From CAZVWJ01 sp964631325 (GTDB taxonomy: Bacteria; T1Sed10-126), in NCBI GenBank assembly GCA_964631325.1, contig CAZVWJ010000019.1, positions 1 through 45,662 of the forward strand: a stretch of DNA of 45,662 nucleotides, read 5' to 3'. Shown in pieces: positions 17,042 through 25,161 of the stretch. The stretch's first letter is position 1. Each line of letters begins with the position of its first letter. The notes beneath the pieces were generated by a model. That model was not told the DNA's origin. It did not search any database and saw nothing but the letters and a program-made list of their open reading frames with translations. A program made the position numbers and the translations under genes.

Positions 17042-18757
17042 TCATTCCGAAGAAATAGAAAGTGATGCGGCAAAATCCTCCCTGAAAGTAGCCCGCAGAA
17101 CTTCTTCGATAGTGGTTGAGCCCGTAAGAATTTTTTGTTTACCTTTTTCCCGGAGGGAAGAGATGTTCAGCTTCTGAGCAGCTTCCTGGTAAGCCTGATA
17201 CGGTTCATCGTTTAAAATGCAGAAACGCAATTCATCAGTTATGGGCAAAAGTTGAAAAATGCCTGTTCTCCCCTGGTAGCCACTTTTCCCCCGGGTGGGG
17301 GGATTAGGACGATAGTAAGTCTCATCTTCCGGTAAGTTTAACCGGCGTAGCTTTTCCCGGGGGGGAGAAAATTCTTCCTTAGAATCCTCTTCAAGTAGCC
17401 TCACAAGCCTCTGGGCAACTACTCCATTCAAAGAATTAGCCAGTTGAAATCGGTCTACCCCTTCCGTGTTAGCCAGATGATAGAGGGTATCCACAGCGTT
17501 GTCAGCATAATAGGTGCTTAAAACTTTTTTTCCAGTGGCTGCTGCATATAACACCGACTGTGTTACGTCGGGATTCCCCATTTCACCAACCATTAAAATA
17601 TCAGGATCAGCTTTTAATGCCTCGTGAACTAATTTTGATTGACCTTTTGGAGAATCAACCGGTACCTCAAGCTGGGTACAGTAATCTAATTCGTATTCCA
17701 CTGGATTTTCCACGCTGATTATAGTATTGGGGGTGTCGGCGAAAAAACGCAGTGAAGCATAGAGAGAAGTTGTTTTACCGCTTCCGGCTGGTCCGGTAAA
17801 AACAGTTAACCCCCTGGGAGTGGCGAGAAAATTTTCCAACACTGAAAGGGCTGACATATCCAGTCCCAGGTCAATTAAATCACGTTCATAATTACTCCCC
17901 CGACAAACTTTTACCATCAATTTATCGCCAAATCTCGTAGAAGTTGTGTGGAGTCGGAAAATTACGTCTTCTCCTCCGAATTCAACCCTGACTATCTTAT
18001 ACCCTTCACCCCGGGTTAGAGATTCGGAAGATTTTTCGGCCATTAATTTTAAACGGGAGATAACAGGGTCGTGAAGACGGTTTTGAAGATCTGTATAATG
18101 TCGACTTACCCCGTCTATTCTAAACAAAATTCTTGTACTTTTTTCCCGTGGATTAAGATGGATATTATTGGCACCCTTTTCCAGGGAATCAGCAATTAAC
18201 TTGTTAACCAGTCGGATAACCGGCTTTTCGCCGCCGCGTTCAAGAGCTGCCTGCAGATCTTTTCCCTGGCTTGGACCTGCACTTTTCACTTTTATCTGAC
18301 GTTTCTCCCCTTCTGAAATTTCCTCGGAATAACAAAGAGCGATAAACTCCTGAATTTGGTCCAGTGAAGAGATCACGGGCTCTATATCAAAATCCGTCAG
18401 TTGCTCGAGGTCGTCCACGGAAATTAGATCCAGCGGATCAGCCATAGCCACTGTTAGTGTGTCCTCTTCGATCATTAGCGGTAAAACCTGATATTCAAGC
18501 GCTTGAGTTTCCGTTAAGGTTTTTACAGCCCCTTCCTGGATAGGATAACTGTCAAGATTGACTACTGGATAACCGGTCTGCTTGCTGAGAAAATTAACCA
18601 GTTCTCGTTGAGTTAGCAAACCTTCTTCGATTAGAATAGTTCCCAATTTTTCATCTGTTTTTTGTTGTAAAGAAAGGGCTTCATCTACCTGGTTTTCACT
18701 GAGTAAACCTTCATCAATCAGTAATTCTCCCAATTTTTTATGTTCTTTTTTGGCCAT
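17042..18757 (-). CDS. PilB/GspE-like type IV pilus assembly ATPase, divergent
   Basis: A 571-residue secretion ATPase. The N-terminus has two tandem MshEN-type motifs (KLGELLIDEGLLSENQVDEA and KLGTILIEEGLLTQRELVNF), a module that binds c-di-GMP in relatives (family knowledge; the first Arg is Lys in both copies). Walker A is GPAGSGKTTSLYASL and Walker B ILMVGEM. It deviates from active relatives in three ways: the Asp-box EIRDxET reads EMGNPDVT, the His box LSTLHTNDA reads LSTYYADNA, and the four Zn cysteines near the C-terminus are missing. The start is ATG 18757, preceded by AGGTGA; an upstream GTG at 18766 is less likely. It may be a weak ATPase or a regulatory paralogue. Confidence 0.88.
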   Translation of the reverse strand: MAKKEHKKLGELLIDEGLLSENQVDEALSLQQKTDEKLGTILIEEGLLTQRELVNFLSKQTGYPVVNLDSYPIQEGAVKTLTETQALEYQVLPLMIEEDTLTVAMADPLDLISVDDLEQLTDFDIEPVISSLDQIQEFIALCYSEEISEGEKRQIKVKSAGPSQGKDLQAALERGGEKPVIRLVNKLIADSLEKGANNIHLNPREKSTRILFRIDGVSRHYTDLQNRLHDPVISRLKLMAEKSSESLTRGEGYKIVRVEFGGEDVIFRLHTTSTRFGDKLMVKVCRGSNYERDLIDLGLDMSALSVLENFLATPRGLTVFTGPAGSGKTTSLYASLRFFADTPNTIISVENPVEYELDYCTQLEVPVDSPKGQSKLVHEALKADPDILMVGEMGNPDVTQSVLYAAATGKKVLSTYYADNAVDTLYHLANTEGVDRFQLANSLNGVVAQRLVRLLEEDSKEEFSPPREKLRRLNLPEDETYYRPNPPTRGKSGYQGRTGIFQLLPITDELRFCILNDEPYQAYQEAAQKLNISSLREKGKQKILTGSTTIEEVLRATFREDFAASLSISSE

Positions 18758-18769
18758 TTTTTTCACCTG

Positions 18770-19066
18770 TCATTCCTTCAGTTCATTTAATTTACGAACT
18801 AATGTTTCACGATCCAAATTTTTCAATAAAATTGTTTTATATTCCGAAGTTGTCCCCCTTTTAAACTCCAGGTTCCCCGTAGAAATGTTAAAAAGATCAG
18901 CGAGAAAAGCAAACAATTGTTCGTTTGCTTTTCCTTGCTCCGGCGGTGCGGTTAAATTAACTTTTAAATGGTCCCCGCGCCATTTGGCTCGACATTGACT
19001 GGTCCCCGGATTAGCCTTTATCTTCAGGCTGTAATTCAGTTTTCTCACCACCTGTTTCCCGGACAA
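18770..19066 (-). CDS. DUF167 (YggU-family) protein
   Basis: A small protein of 92-98 residues of the DUF167/YggU family, with LKIKANPGTSQCRAKWRGDHLKVNLTAPPEQGKANEQL, the family's conserved KAPPxxGKAN-type core. The function is not established. The coding frame starts inside the end of the divIVA gene: TTG 19066 or GTG 19048 are the candidates, and neither has a strong ribosome site, so coupling to divIVA is probable. It is followed 12 bp later by pilB. The YggS-proC-DivIVA-DUF167 order is common in Firmicutes (family knowledge). Confidence 0.85.
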   Translation of the reverse strand: MSGKQVVRKLNYSLKIKANPGTSQCRAKWRGDHLKVNLTAPPEQGKANEQLFAFLADLFNISTGNLEFKRGTTSEYKTILLKNLDRETLVRKLNELKE

Positions 19067-19490
19067 ATCTCTTCATTTCTTCAGCCAGCTCTTTCAACTT
19101 CTGCCGGGCCTCCCTTCTTTTTGCACTCAATTTTACTTGTTCCTCCCTGATTTTTTCTGTTTCTTCTAAAGCTGAATTTTTTATTTGTTCTGCTTCCTTT
19201 TGGGCATTTTCCTTAATCTTACGAGCTTCCTGGCGAGCGTTTTCTTTGATCTGTTCGGTTAAATCTTTCGCAGTTTCCACCAACTCCTTGACTTGATCTT
19301 CCTGCTCGCGAAGTTGATCTCTCTCTCGGGTTATTTCCGTTAATTCTTCGACAAGCTCAGAGTTTTTTTCCTTTAAATTCTCTACTCGGTCAGCCACCTG
19401 ATTAAGAAACTGCCGCACTTCACGTCGATTAAAGCCTCGAAAAGAACGGCTAAATTCCTTGTTCATTATGTCAATTGGTTCCAGGGACAA
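19011..19490 (-). CDS. divIVA: DivIVA-family cell division/polarity protein
   Basis: A 159-residue coiled-coil protein. The N-terminal membrane-binding domain SLEPIDIMNKEFSRSFRGFNRREVRQFL contains the expected FxRSFRGY-like turn. The rest is a long charged coiled coil rich in Glu, Lys and Gln. The start is TTG 19490, with the strong ribosome site GGAGGAGTGA just upstream, inside the end of proC. DivIVA proteins bind curved membrane at septa and poles. It overlaps the DUF167 gene by about 50 bp, an unusually long overlap that constrains both sequences. Confidence 0.92.
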   Translation of the reverse strand: MSLEPIDIMNKEFSRSFRGFNRREVRQFLNQVADRVENLKEKNSELVEELTEITRERDQLREQEDQVKELVETAKDLTEQIKENARQEARKIKENAQKEAEQIKNSALEETEKIREEQVKLSAKRREARQKLKELAEEMKRFVRETGGEKTELQPEDKG

Positions 19491-19496
19491 ATTGAT

Positions 19497-20297
19497 TCAC
19501 TCCTCCATTAATTTATCAGCTTTAATTTTAGCCTGACTGATGGCTTCGATGATTTTACCCTTTACTCCATTTTCTTCCAGATGTTTTAGGGCTTCAACAG
19601 TTGTTCCCCCGGGCGAGGAAACCTCCTGGCGGAGTTGATAAAAATCCTTTTCGCTTGTTGCTGCTAATTCAGCCCCACCCTGTACTGTCTGGCAGGCCGC
19701 TTCCAGGGCGCTTTCCTGATCCAACCCCAGATAAACTCCCGCTTCCTGAAGAGCCTCTAAAAAGTAAAAGACGTAAGCCGGGCCTGAGCCGGAAAGGGCA
19801 GTTACTGCGTTCAATTTTTTCTCTTCAACAATTTCAACCTTTCCTACTGAAGAAAATATTTTCCGGGCCACCTCAAGGAAATCTTTTTCAACTTCCTTCC
19901 CCGGCGCTAAAAAGCTCATGCCCTCTCCGACCTGAACGGGAGAATTGGGCATTACCCTGATCAACTGCTCCCCCCCATCAAGTAACTCCCGCAGTAGTTT
20001 TAGCTCGACACCGGCTGCGATTGAAATTAGCTGATGTACTTCTGAGTTAATCCCTTCAAGGACCGTTTTTACATCGTCCGGCTTGACACAGAGAACAATA
20101 AAATCAGCTTCCTCGGCCAATTCCCGGGGAGAATTTGTGGATTTAACTTTCCACTTTTGGGCCAATTTATTCTGTTTGTCGTGCAGTTTATCGTAGATAA
20201 AAATATTTTCTGGCCGCCAGTTATTTTCGACTATTCCTCCGACCAGCGCAGTTCCCATATTCCCGGTACCAATAAAACCAGCCTTTTCAAAACCCAT
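19497..20297 (-). CDS. proC: Pyrroline-5-carboxylate reductase
   Basis: A 266-residue NAD(P)H enzyme making proline from pyrroline-5-carboxylate. The N-terminal Rossmann motif is GFIGTGNMGTALVGG. The catalytic domain has the signature ALSGSGPAYVFYFLEAL, followed by QTVQGGAELA and VSSPGGTTVEALKHLEENG, which match the family signature well. The start is ATG 20297 with AAAGGAG upstream. It is followed within 7 bp by divIVA and preceded by yggS, the conserved Firmicutes order. Confidence 0.95.
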   Translation of the reverse strand: MGFEKAGFIGTGNMGTALVGGIVENNWRPENIFIYDKLHDKQNKLAQKWKVKSTNSPRELAEEADFIVLCVKPDDVKTVLEGINSEVHQLISIAAGVELKLLRELLDGGEQLIRVMPNSPVQVGEGMSFLAPGKEVEKDFLEVARKIFSSVGKVEIVEEKKLNAVTALSGSGPAYVFYFLEALQEAGVYLGLDQESALEAACQTVQGGAELAATSEKDFYQLRQEVSSPGGTTVEALKHLEENGVKGKIIEAISQAKIKADKLMEE

Positions 20298-20311
20298 TTA
20301 TTTTCGCTCCT

Positions 20312-21013
20312 TTAATCGCGTTCACCAAATAAAGCTCGTCCCAGCCGTAATATTGTAGCTCCTTCTTTAATCGCCTCTCCGTAATCATTAGTCATTCCCA
20401 TCGATAGTTCGGGTAGATCAATATCAAATTTTGATTCAAGCTTGTCTCGTAATTTCCGGCAATCAGCAAAAGTTCCCCGGAGAATTTCCTTGTCTTCAGT
20501 AAGAGGAGCCATCGTCATCAACCCCTCTACCTCCAGGTATTTACACTTCAGAATTTCCTCCATTAATTCAGGGGCCAATTCAGGCGGAACACCGTGTTTG
20601 GACTTTTCCCCGGAAACATTCACCTGCATTAAAATTCTCTGGCGGCCATCAAAGGGGCGCAGTCTTTTAATAAATTCTTGAATCAGAGAACTGCGATCCA
20701 CACTGTGTATTAATACAAATTCATCGATTATTTTGCGCACTTTATTAGATTGCAGATGACCAATAAAATGCCATTTACAATTCTGTGCCGGTTCGTTTTT
20801 TAACAGTTTGCTTTTTTGTTGGTATTCCTTAACCCGGTTTTCGCCGAAATGTCTAAATCCAAAGTCCCAGGCATTCCTGATTTTCTCCAACCAGAATCCC
20901 TTGGTTACAGCTATAACTTTGACCTCTTCCGGTGGTCGGCCCGCTTTTACGCACTTGTCAGAAAGAGTATCCAGAAATTCCTGCCAATATTCAGGTCCAT
21001 GTTCCTTGTCCAT
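20312..21013 (-). CDS. yggS: YggS-family PLP homeostasis protein
   Basis: A 233-residue alanine-racemase-fold protein that binds pyridoxal phosphate and balances B6 pools (family knowledge). The PLP lysine is in VKVIAVTKGFW. Other conserved parts are FGENRVKEYQQK, WHFIGHLQSNKVR, HSVDRSSL, LMQVNVSGEKSKHG, GLMTMAP and SMGMTNDYGEAIKEGATILRLGRALFG. It starts at ATG 21013, 10 bp after the YfiH gene and 14 bp before proC. Confidence 0.95.
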   Translation of the reverse strand: MDKEHGPEYWQEFLDTLSDKCVKAGRPPEEVKVIAVTKGFWLEKIRNAWDFGFRHFGENRVKEYQQKSKLLKNEPAQNCKWHFIGHLQSNKVRKIIDEFVLIHSVDRSSLIQEFIKRLRPFDGRQRILMQVNVSGEKSKHGVPPELAPELMEEILKCKYLEVEGLMTMAPLTEDKEILRGTFADCRKLRDKLESKFDIDLPELSMGMTNDYGEAIKEGATILRLGRALFGERD

Positions 21014-21023
21014 TATATTTTCC

Positions 21024-21779
21024 TTATTTTTTGGTAATCCAATTTAACATCCGCTGGTGCGTTTTATTTTCTCGATAACTGAACAGGGGAACTCCCCTTT
21101 CAGTCCCAGTGTAGAGTGGTAAATAGTAAAATTCTGCTATCTTATCTGCAATCGGCTCAACCTGAACTTCTAATAGTTTTAGCAAGTCCAGGTGAATATT
21201 CGTCTCGCCCTCCCGGATAACTTTTTTTTTACGTAGTTCCTTTGCCGATAATTGAACTGATTTTTCCGCTGCCGTAGTAACTTCGGTCCCCACGGGATAA
21301 TTGCTTCCTTTAATTCCGGGGCCGACAATTATTCGGACAGGTTCTGAAAAAAAAGTTTTCAAAGCTTCTGGCAAAATGCCGCCACAAGCTCCCCGCCAGC
21401 CGGCATGTAAAAGAGCAAAACTATTCCCCGAGAGGCTTTGAATAAATATAGATAAACAATCCGCGGTTTGAACAATAAGTGTTTGTCCGCCCGCCCGCGC
21501 TACTAACCCGTCAGTGTTCAGATAACAGGCAGAGTATTTTTTAACCGTCCTTACTGTTGTTCCATGAACCTGTTCAGGTTCGTGAAAACTTTCCCCGGGG
21601 AGAAGTGAACAAAACAACTCGCTCTTGTTGGCATTTTCAAATTCTCCCCCGGCTCCGCCCGTTAAAGCAGTAGTAAGCCCCAGGGAAAAACTATTCCAAT
21701 GATTGATTTCAACCGTAGTCCATGGACCCCGGTTGCGCAGTTGAAAATCAACGGGATTAGCAGAAATAGATTGTGCCAT
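21024..21779 (-). CDS. YfiH-family copper-type polyphenol oxidase / purine nucleosidase-like protein
   Basis: A 251-residue protein of the DUF152/YfiH (formerly laccase-domain) family. Metal-binding residues appear in EQVHGTTV, NTDGLVARAGGQTLIVQTADCLSIF and ALLHAGWRGACGGILPEA; GPGI follows. Family members have been assigned copper oxidase, adenosine/inosine phosphorylase and peptidoglycan-editing activities, so I leave the substrate open. The ATG is at 21779. It is upstream of yggS in an operon typical of Firmicutes, together with the YlbF gene. Confidence 0.92.
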   Translation of the reverse strand: MAQSISANPVDFQLRNRGPWTTVEINHWNSFSLGLTTALTGGAGGEFENANKSELFCSLLPGESFHEPEQVHGTTVRTVKKYSACYLNTDGLVARAGGQTLIVQTADCLSIFIQSLSGNSFALLHAGWRGACGGILPEALKTFFSEPVRIIVGPGIKGSNYPVGTEVTTAAEKSVQLSAKELRKKKVIREGETNIHLDLLKLLEVQVEPIADKIAEFYYLPLYTGTERGVPLFSYRENKTHQRMLNWITKK

Positions 21780-21812
21780 TACAAGTCAGCTAAAATTTGT
21801 TTAACGGAACAG

Positions 21813-22181
21813 TTAAATTTCAATAATTTGTGAATCCTGGCCTTCGGCTATTCCTTCCTGGATGTACTGATTAACCTGCTGCATAAGCTTTTCAAAGTTA
21901 GTTTGGGCTGAAATAAATTGTTGAAAAGTAGGTCGTTTTTCCAGCTTTTTCATCAACTCCTGCAGTTCTTCCTGTTCTTCCCGGGTGATATCTTCCCCCC
22001 GTTTGTTTTTAGAGATTAATTCTTCCTGCAGTTTCTGAACTTCTTCAAATTCTTCACTTACCTCCTCTTCTTCCTGAATGTTTTCTTCAGCTCTTTTAAG
22101 AGCTTTTGCCTTGTCAGTCTGTCCCAGAGCTCTGCCCAGACTTTTTGCTTTTTCCTCGATCTTTTGTTCATTTACTTCCAT
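21813..22181 (-). CDS. YlbF/YmcA-family regulator
   Basis: A 122-residue, highly charged, mostly helical protein: KIEEKAKSLGRALGQTDKAKALKRAEENIQ and KLEKRPTFQQFISAQTNFEKLMQQVNQYI fit the Com_YlbF helical family, whose Bacillus members act with RNase Y and competence or biofilm control (family knowledge). I chose ATG 22181 because of GGAGTGAG just upstream; a longer reading to 22214 has no ribosome site. It sits 33 bp from the YfiH gene. Confidence 0.8.
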   Translation of the reverse strand: MEVNEQKIEEKAKSLGRALGQTDKAKALKRAEENIQEEEEVSEEFEEVQKLQEELISKNKRGEDITREEQEELQELMKKLEKRPTFQQFISAQTNFEKLMQQVNQYIQEGIAEGQDSQIIEI

Positions 22182-22300
22182 TTTTCTCACTCCTTTAGAA
22201 GAATAAGTTAACAAATTCGCTTGATTACACTAACAGAATTATTAAGACTTTTCAAACAAACTGATATATTTTGTACCCGATGAATTTCTGTAACCCCCTT

Positions 22301-23146
22301 TTACTGTTGGCAAATCGGACAGTAATAACTGCTTCTCCCTGCCTGCTCAATTTTTTGAATCTGACTGCTGCAGTCAAGGCAATACTCCCCCTCCCGCCCG
22401 TAAACCCGGTGATATTCATGAAAATATCCGTGTTTTCCTTTTGCATCCCGGTAACTGGTAGCCGAACTTTCAGAAGATAGCGAAGAGCCGCGGGCCAGGA
22501 TGGCTTCACGAAGTAACTTAGGAATTACTTGAAAGAGAAATTTTAGTTCACTTTTTTTGACCCGGGGAACCTTTTTACGGGGGTCAATCTTTGCTCGGTA
22601 ACAGGCCTCAGAAGCATAAATATTTCCTAAGCCGGCCAGGAAATCTTGATTCAGTAAGAGTGTTTTGATTGCCCCCCGCCGGTTTTTTAGTCCGGCTTTA
22701 AAATTTTCCCAGGTGTAGTTTTTCTTGAAGGGGTCCGGCCCTAATTTTTTGATTTTTCCGAACTGCCGGGGATTTTTATCTTCATGCCAGTAAAATTGGG
22801 AAAAACGTCGTAGCGAAGTTAAATATAGATTTTCGTCAGTAGATGAATCAAATTGTAGCTTTAGCTTGACTTTATCCGGGCCCGGTGGCGGATTACTATT
22901 TAGAAAAACTTTCCCTGACATCCGAGGATGGTAAATAAGCCAGTTATCATTAATCCCGATAAATAGATATTTCCCGTAACGGTCCAGGGCAGTTAAAGTT
23001 TTTCCATTAAGCAGTGTTTCCATTTTTTCAGGAATGAGTGGAGGATTAAAAATCCGTTCATCGGCAGCAGTGGTGGATGAAATTGTCTTGCCCTGCAAAG
23101 GTAATAAATCTAATCTGATGACTTCAACTTCTGGTAATTCCGGCAT
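22301..23146 (-). CDS. mutM: Formamidopyrimidine-DNA glycosylase
   Basis: A 281-residue Fpg that excises 8-oxoguanine and cleaves the abasic site. Pro2 and Glu3 (MPELPEVE) form the catalytic N-terminus; Lys in DRYGKYLFI, RMSGK, SLRRFSQF, GLGNIYASEACYRAKIDP and the C-terminal zinc finger (CLDC and CPIC, with AGRSSYYCP) are all present. It starts at ATG 23146, 2 bp after the previous stop. It is apparently co-transcribed with the upstream hydrolase gene. About 120 bp without a gene separate it from the YlbF gene. Confidence 0.95.
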   Translation of the reverse strand: MPELPEVEVIRLDLLPLQGKTISSTTAADERIFNPPLIPEKMETLLNGKTLTALDRYGKYLFIGINDNWLIYHPRMSGKVFLNSNPPPGPDKVKLKLQFDSSTDENLYLTSLRRFSQFYWHEDKNPRQFGKIKKLGPDPFKKNYTWENFKAGLKNRRGAIKTLLLNQDFLAGLGNIYASEACYRAKIDPRKKVPRVKKSELKFLFQVIPKLLREAILARGSSLSSESSATSYRDAKGKHGYFHEYHRVYGREGEYCLDCSSQIQKIEQAGRSSYYCPICQQ

Positions 23147-23148
23147 GT

Positions 23149-24783
23149 TTAAGGAAAACTTCTTATTTCTAAACTTGAGAATTTAACTGAATAATCTCCC
23201 TGTCCCTGCCAACTGCGGGCATAAATACCTCCATACAATTTGGCCGTAGTAAATTTAATGGCTGAATCAACCACTTTCCGCCACCCCTGGTCAGTTTTAT
23301 ACAAAGGGACTACCTCTTTGTTCTTCCACCGGAGAGCAATATGCGAATAATTTTTATTTATCTCCAGGGCCGTCTTTATTTCGCCACCTTGACGATATAC
23401 CAGTCGAGTGTTGCTATCCCCTGTTTCAGCCCAGCTTACCCAGTTTTTTTCATCTCTCCAGAGCAATAATCCGGCTTCGCGGCCGGGCCGGGTATTAAAG
23501 CTTAAACTTGTCTCCATCACTCCTGACGGCGGTAACTGTTTTTTATAAAGTAATTTCGGCGCCAGGTTACTTCTGTAATATAACCAAGATTTATAACCCA
23601 CCTGAAGCTTTAATAGAGTCTCTTTGAGCCTCCACCGGTTATCCTCACGCGCCCGGGCAATTACCTGATCACGCCAATTATTACCGGAAGGGTAGGAAAA
23701 TATATTTTTCCCCTCGCCAAGATTTATTTCCTGCTGTAGATCACGAAGAAAAAAATGAAAAACAGAGTAAGATTCCGGAGTCTCAGTGGCTGGGATTTCA
23801 ACTGCGATGTATCCTTTGTCCCCGGTTTTCAAAGTCTTTACCCCGGATTTTTCCAGAGTCTTTAAAACTTCTTTATGAGGATGGCCATAAGGGCTTTTGC
23901 CCCGGGGGGGGACAGAAATAATCCCCAGCCGGGGTTTGATCTGTCGGAGAAACGCTCGGGTAGTAGAAGAACCACTTCCGTGGTGGGCTACTTTAAATAC
24001 TTCAACAGGACGCAGCAAGCCCGCTTTAATCAGTTCATCTTCTACTTTTTTCTCAGCATCACCGGTAAAAAGAAGTTCAACCCCGTTGATTGAGACTTCC
24101 AGAACGATTGAACTGTTGTTTATATTATCGTAATTCCGTTTTATCGGGTTGAAAATTCTTGCTTTAAGTTCCGGTAGTATATGCCGGGTTTCACCACGCT
24201 GAACACGTTTATATTTTGTTTTCTTCTTTTTAAATGTGGTTAAAAGATTTTTGTACATTTCAGTTGGATGAGAAACAGCCGGATCCCAGACCTGCTTAAT
24301 GTCAAATTCTGAAAGAAACCGTTGAACTCCACCGATGTGGTCGGAATGAGGGTGGGTTAATACCAGCGTCTCAATACTTTTAATTCCCCAGTAATGGAGC
24401 AAACGAATTAAAGAACCAACGTTTCTCCGGGGACCAACGTCAATTACTGCTGTATTTTTCCGGGGGCTGAGTAAAATATTAGCATTTCCCTGCCCCACGG
24501 GAACAGTCACCAGATACCAGCTATTACTTTTTGGCTGACCTGGTTTTTTATGGCCGAGATAATTAAGTTCCACAGTTTTGCGGGGACCGGTGTCAAAAGA
24601 ATAACCCGGTTCCTTATTCTCAAAGGAGTTTTTTTGGGATCCTTTTTTCGAGGAAGTTTCAGTAACCTGGGACCTTTTAGCTCTTTCATCTGGCCAGGAA
24701 TAATAAATTGTAAAAACCAAAAAAACTACAAATAGAGAAAAAATTACTTTTTTCGAAAGATGGTTACGATTCAAAAATCTCAT
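23149..24783 (-). CDS. Secreted/anchored ComEC-like metallo-beta-lactamase-fold hydrolase
   Basis: A 544-residue protein. An N-terminal transmembrane anchor (KKVIFSLFVVFLVFTIYYSW) is followed by a metallo-beta-lactamase domain (about residues 85-340) resembling the C-terminal domain of the competence protein ComEC: LTHPHSDHIGG, FTGDAEKKVEDEL, KVAHHGSGSSTTRAFL and YGHPHKEVL supply the metal ligands. Such domains are nucleases in ComEC (family knowledge). The last ~200 residues look like a beta-sandwich (MLETSLSF-like, GLLLWRDEKNWVSW, IALRWKNKE, LYGGIYAR), reminiscent of LamG/DUF1349 binding modules. I chose ATG 24783 for its AGGAAACC ribosome site. It may degrade extracellular DNA. Confidence 0.85.
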   Translation of the reverse strand: MRFLNRNHLSKKVIFSLFVVFLVFTIYYSWPDERAKRSQVTETSSKKGSQKNSFENKEPGYSFDTGPRKTVELNYLGHKKPGQPKSNSWYLVTVPVGQGNANILLSPRKNTAVIDVGPRRNVGSLIRLLHYWGIKSIETLVLTHPHSDHIGGVQRFLSEFDIKQVWDPAVSHPTEMYKNLLTTFKKKKTKYKRVQRGETRHILPELKARIFNPIKRNYDNINNSSIVLEVSINGVELLFTGDAEKKVEDELIKAGLLRPVEVFKVAHHGSGSSTTRAFLRQIKPRLGIISVPPRGKSPYGHPHKEVLKTLEKSGVKTLKTGDKGYIAVEIPATETPESYSVFHFFLRDLQQEINLGEGKNIFSYPSGNNWRDQVIARAREDNRWRLKETLLKLQVGYKSWLYYRSNLAPKLLYKKQLPPSGVMETSLSFNTRPGREAGLLLWRDEKNWVSWAETGDSNTRLVYRQGGEIKTALEINKNYSHIALRWKNKEVVPLYKTDQGWRKVVDSAIKFTTAKLYGGIYARSWQGQGDYSVKFSSLEIRSFP

Positions 24784-25161
24784 TAACAGGTTTCCTTTAT
24801 TTCGAAAGTTAAAATATCGAATCAACTGGTTTTCAAGAACTATCTAAGAGTCCCCTCGGAAAACTCTTTCCCCTCGACGGGGGTAAGGTCTGTGACGCGT
24901 ACGAGCTATCCATATGGGGGTAAAAACTGGTTTTAAAGACCTTCTGGGATTTAAAATTTTAGTTAGAGATCTTTTTAAAGCGGACTCATTTAAGCATTAA
25001 AAAGTTAGGTTAACTTACTTTTTTTAGATTCTTTCTAATTATCTCAAATTTTAGCCGATTTTGTATTAATTCATCGCCAACAAGTAAATGACGAAAAACA
25101 CAAACTTCACTATTTTAATTTTTGATTGATTGTTATACTGTTAATCGACAGGGGGTAAGTT
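24784..25161. other. AT-rich intergenic region between divergent genes, with direct repeat
   Basis: No gene is seen. A direct repeat of 14 matching bases out of 15 (AACTGGTTTT then CAAGA or AAAGA) occurs at 24824-24838 and 24925-24939 and flanks a GC-rich stretch with a small hairpin CCCC-tcgac-GGGG (24870-24882). Just before the plus-strand gene is TATACT (about 25134-25139), a plausible -10 box with a poor -35, and GGGGGTAAG serves as ribosome site. The minus-strand hydrolase promoter must also be here. Confidence 0.5.
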
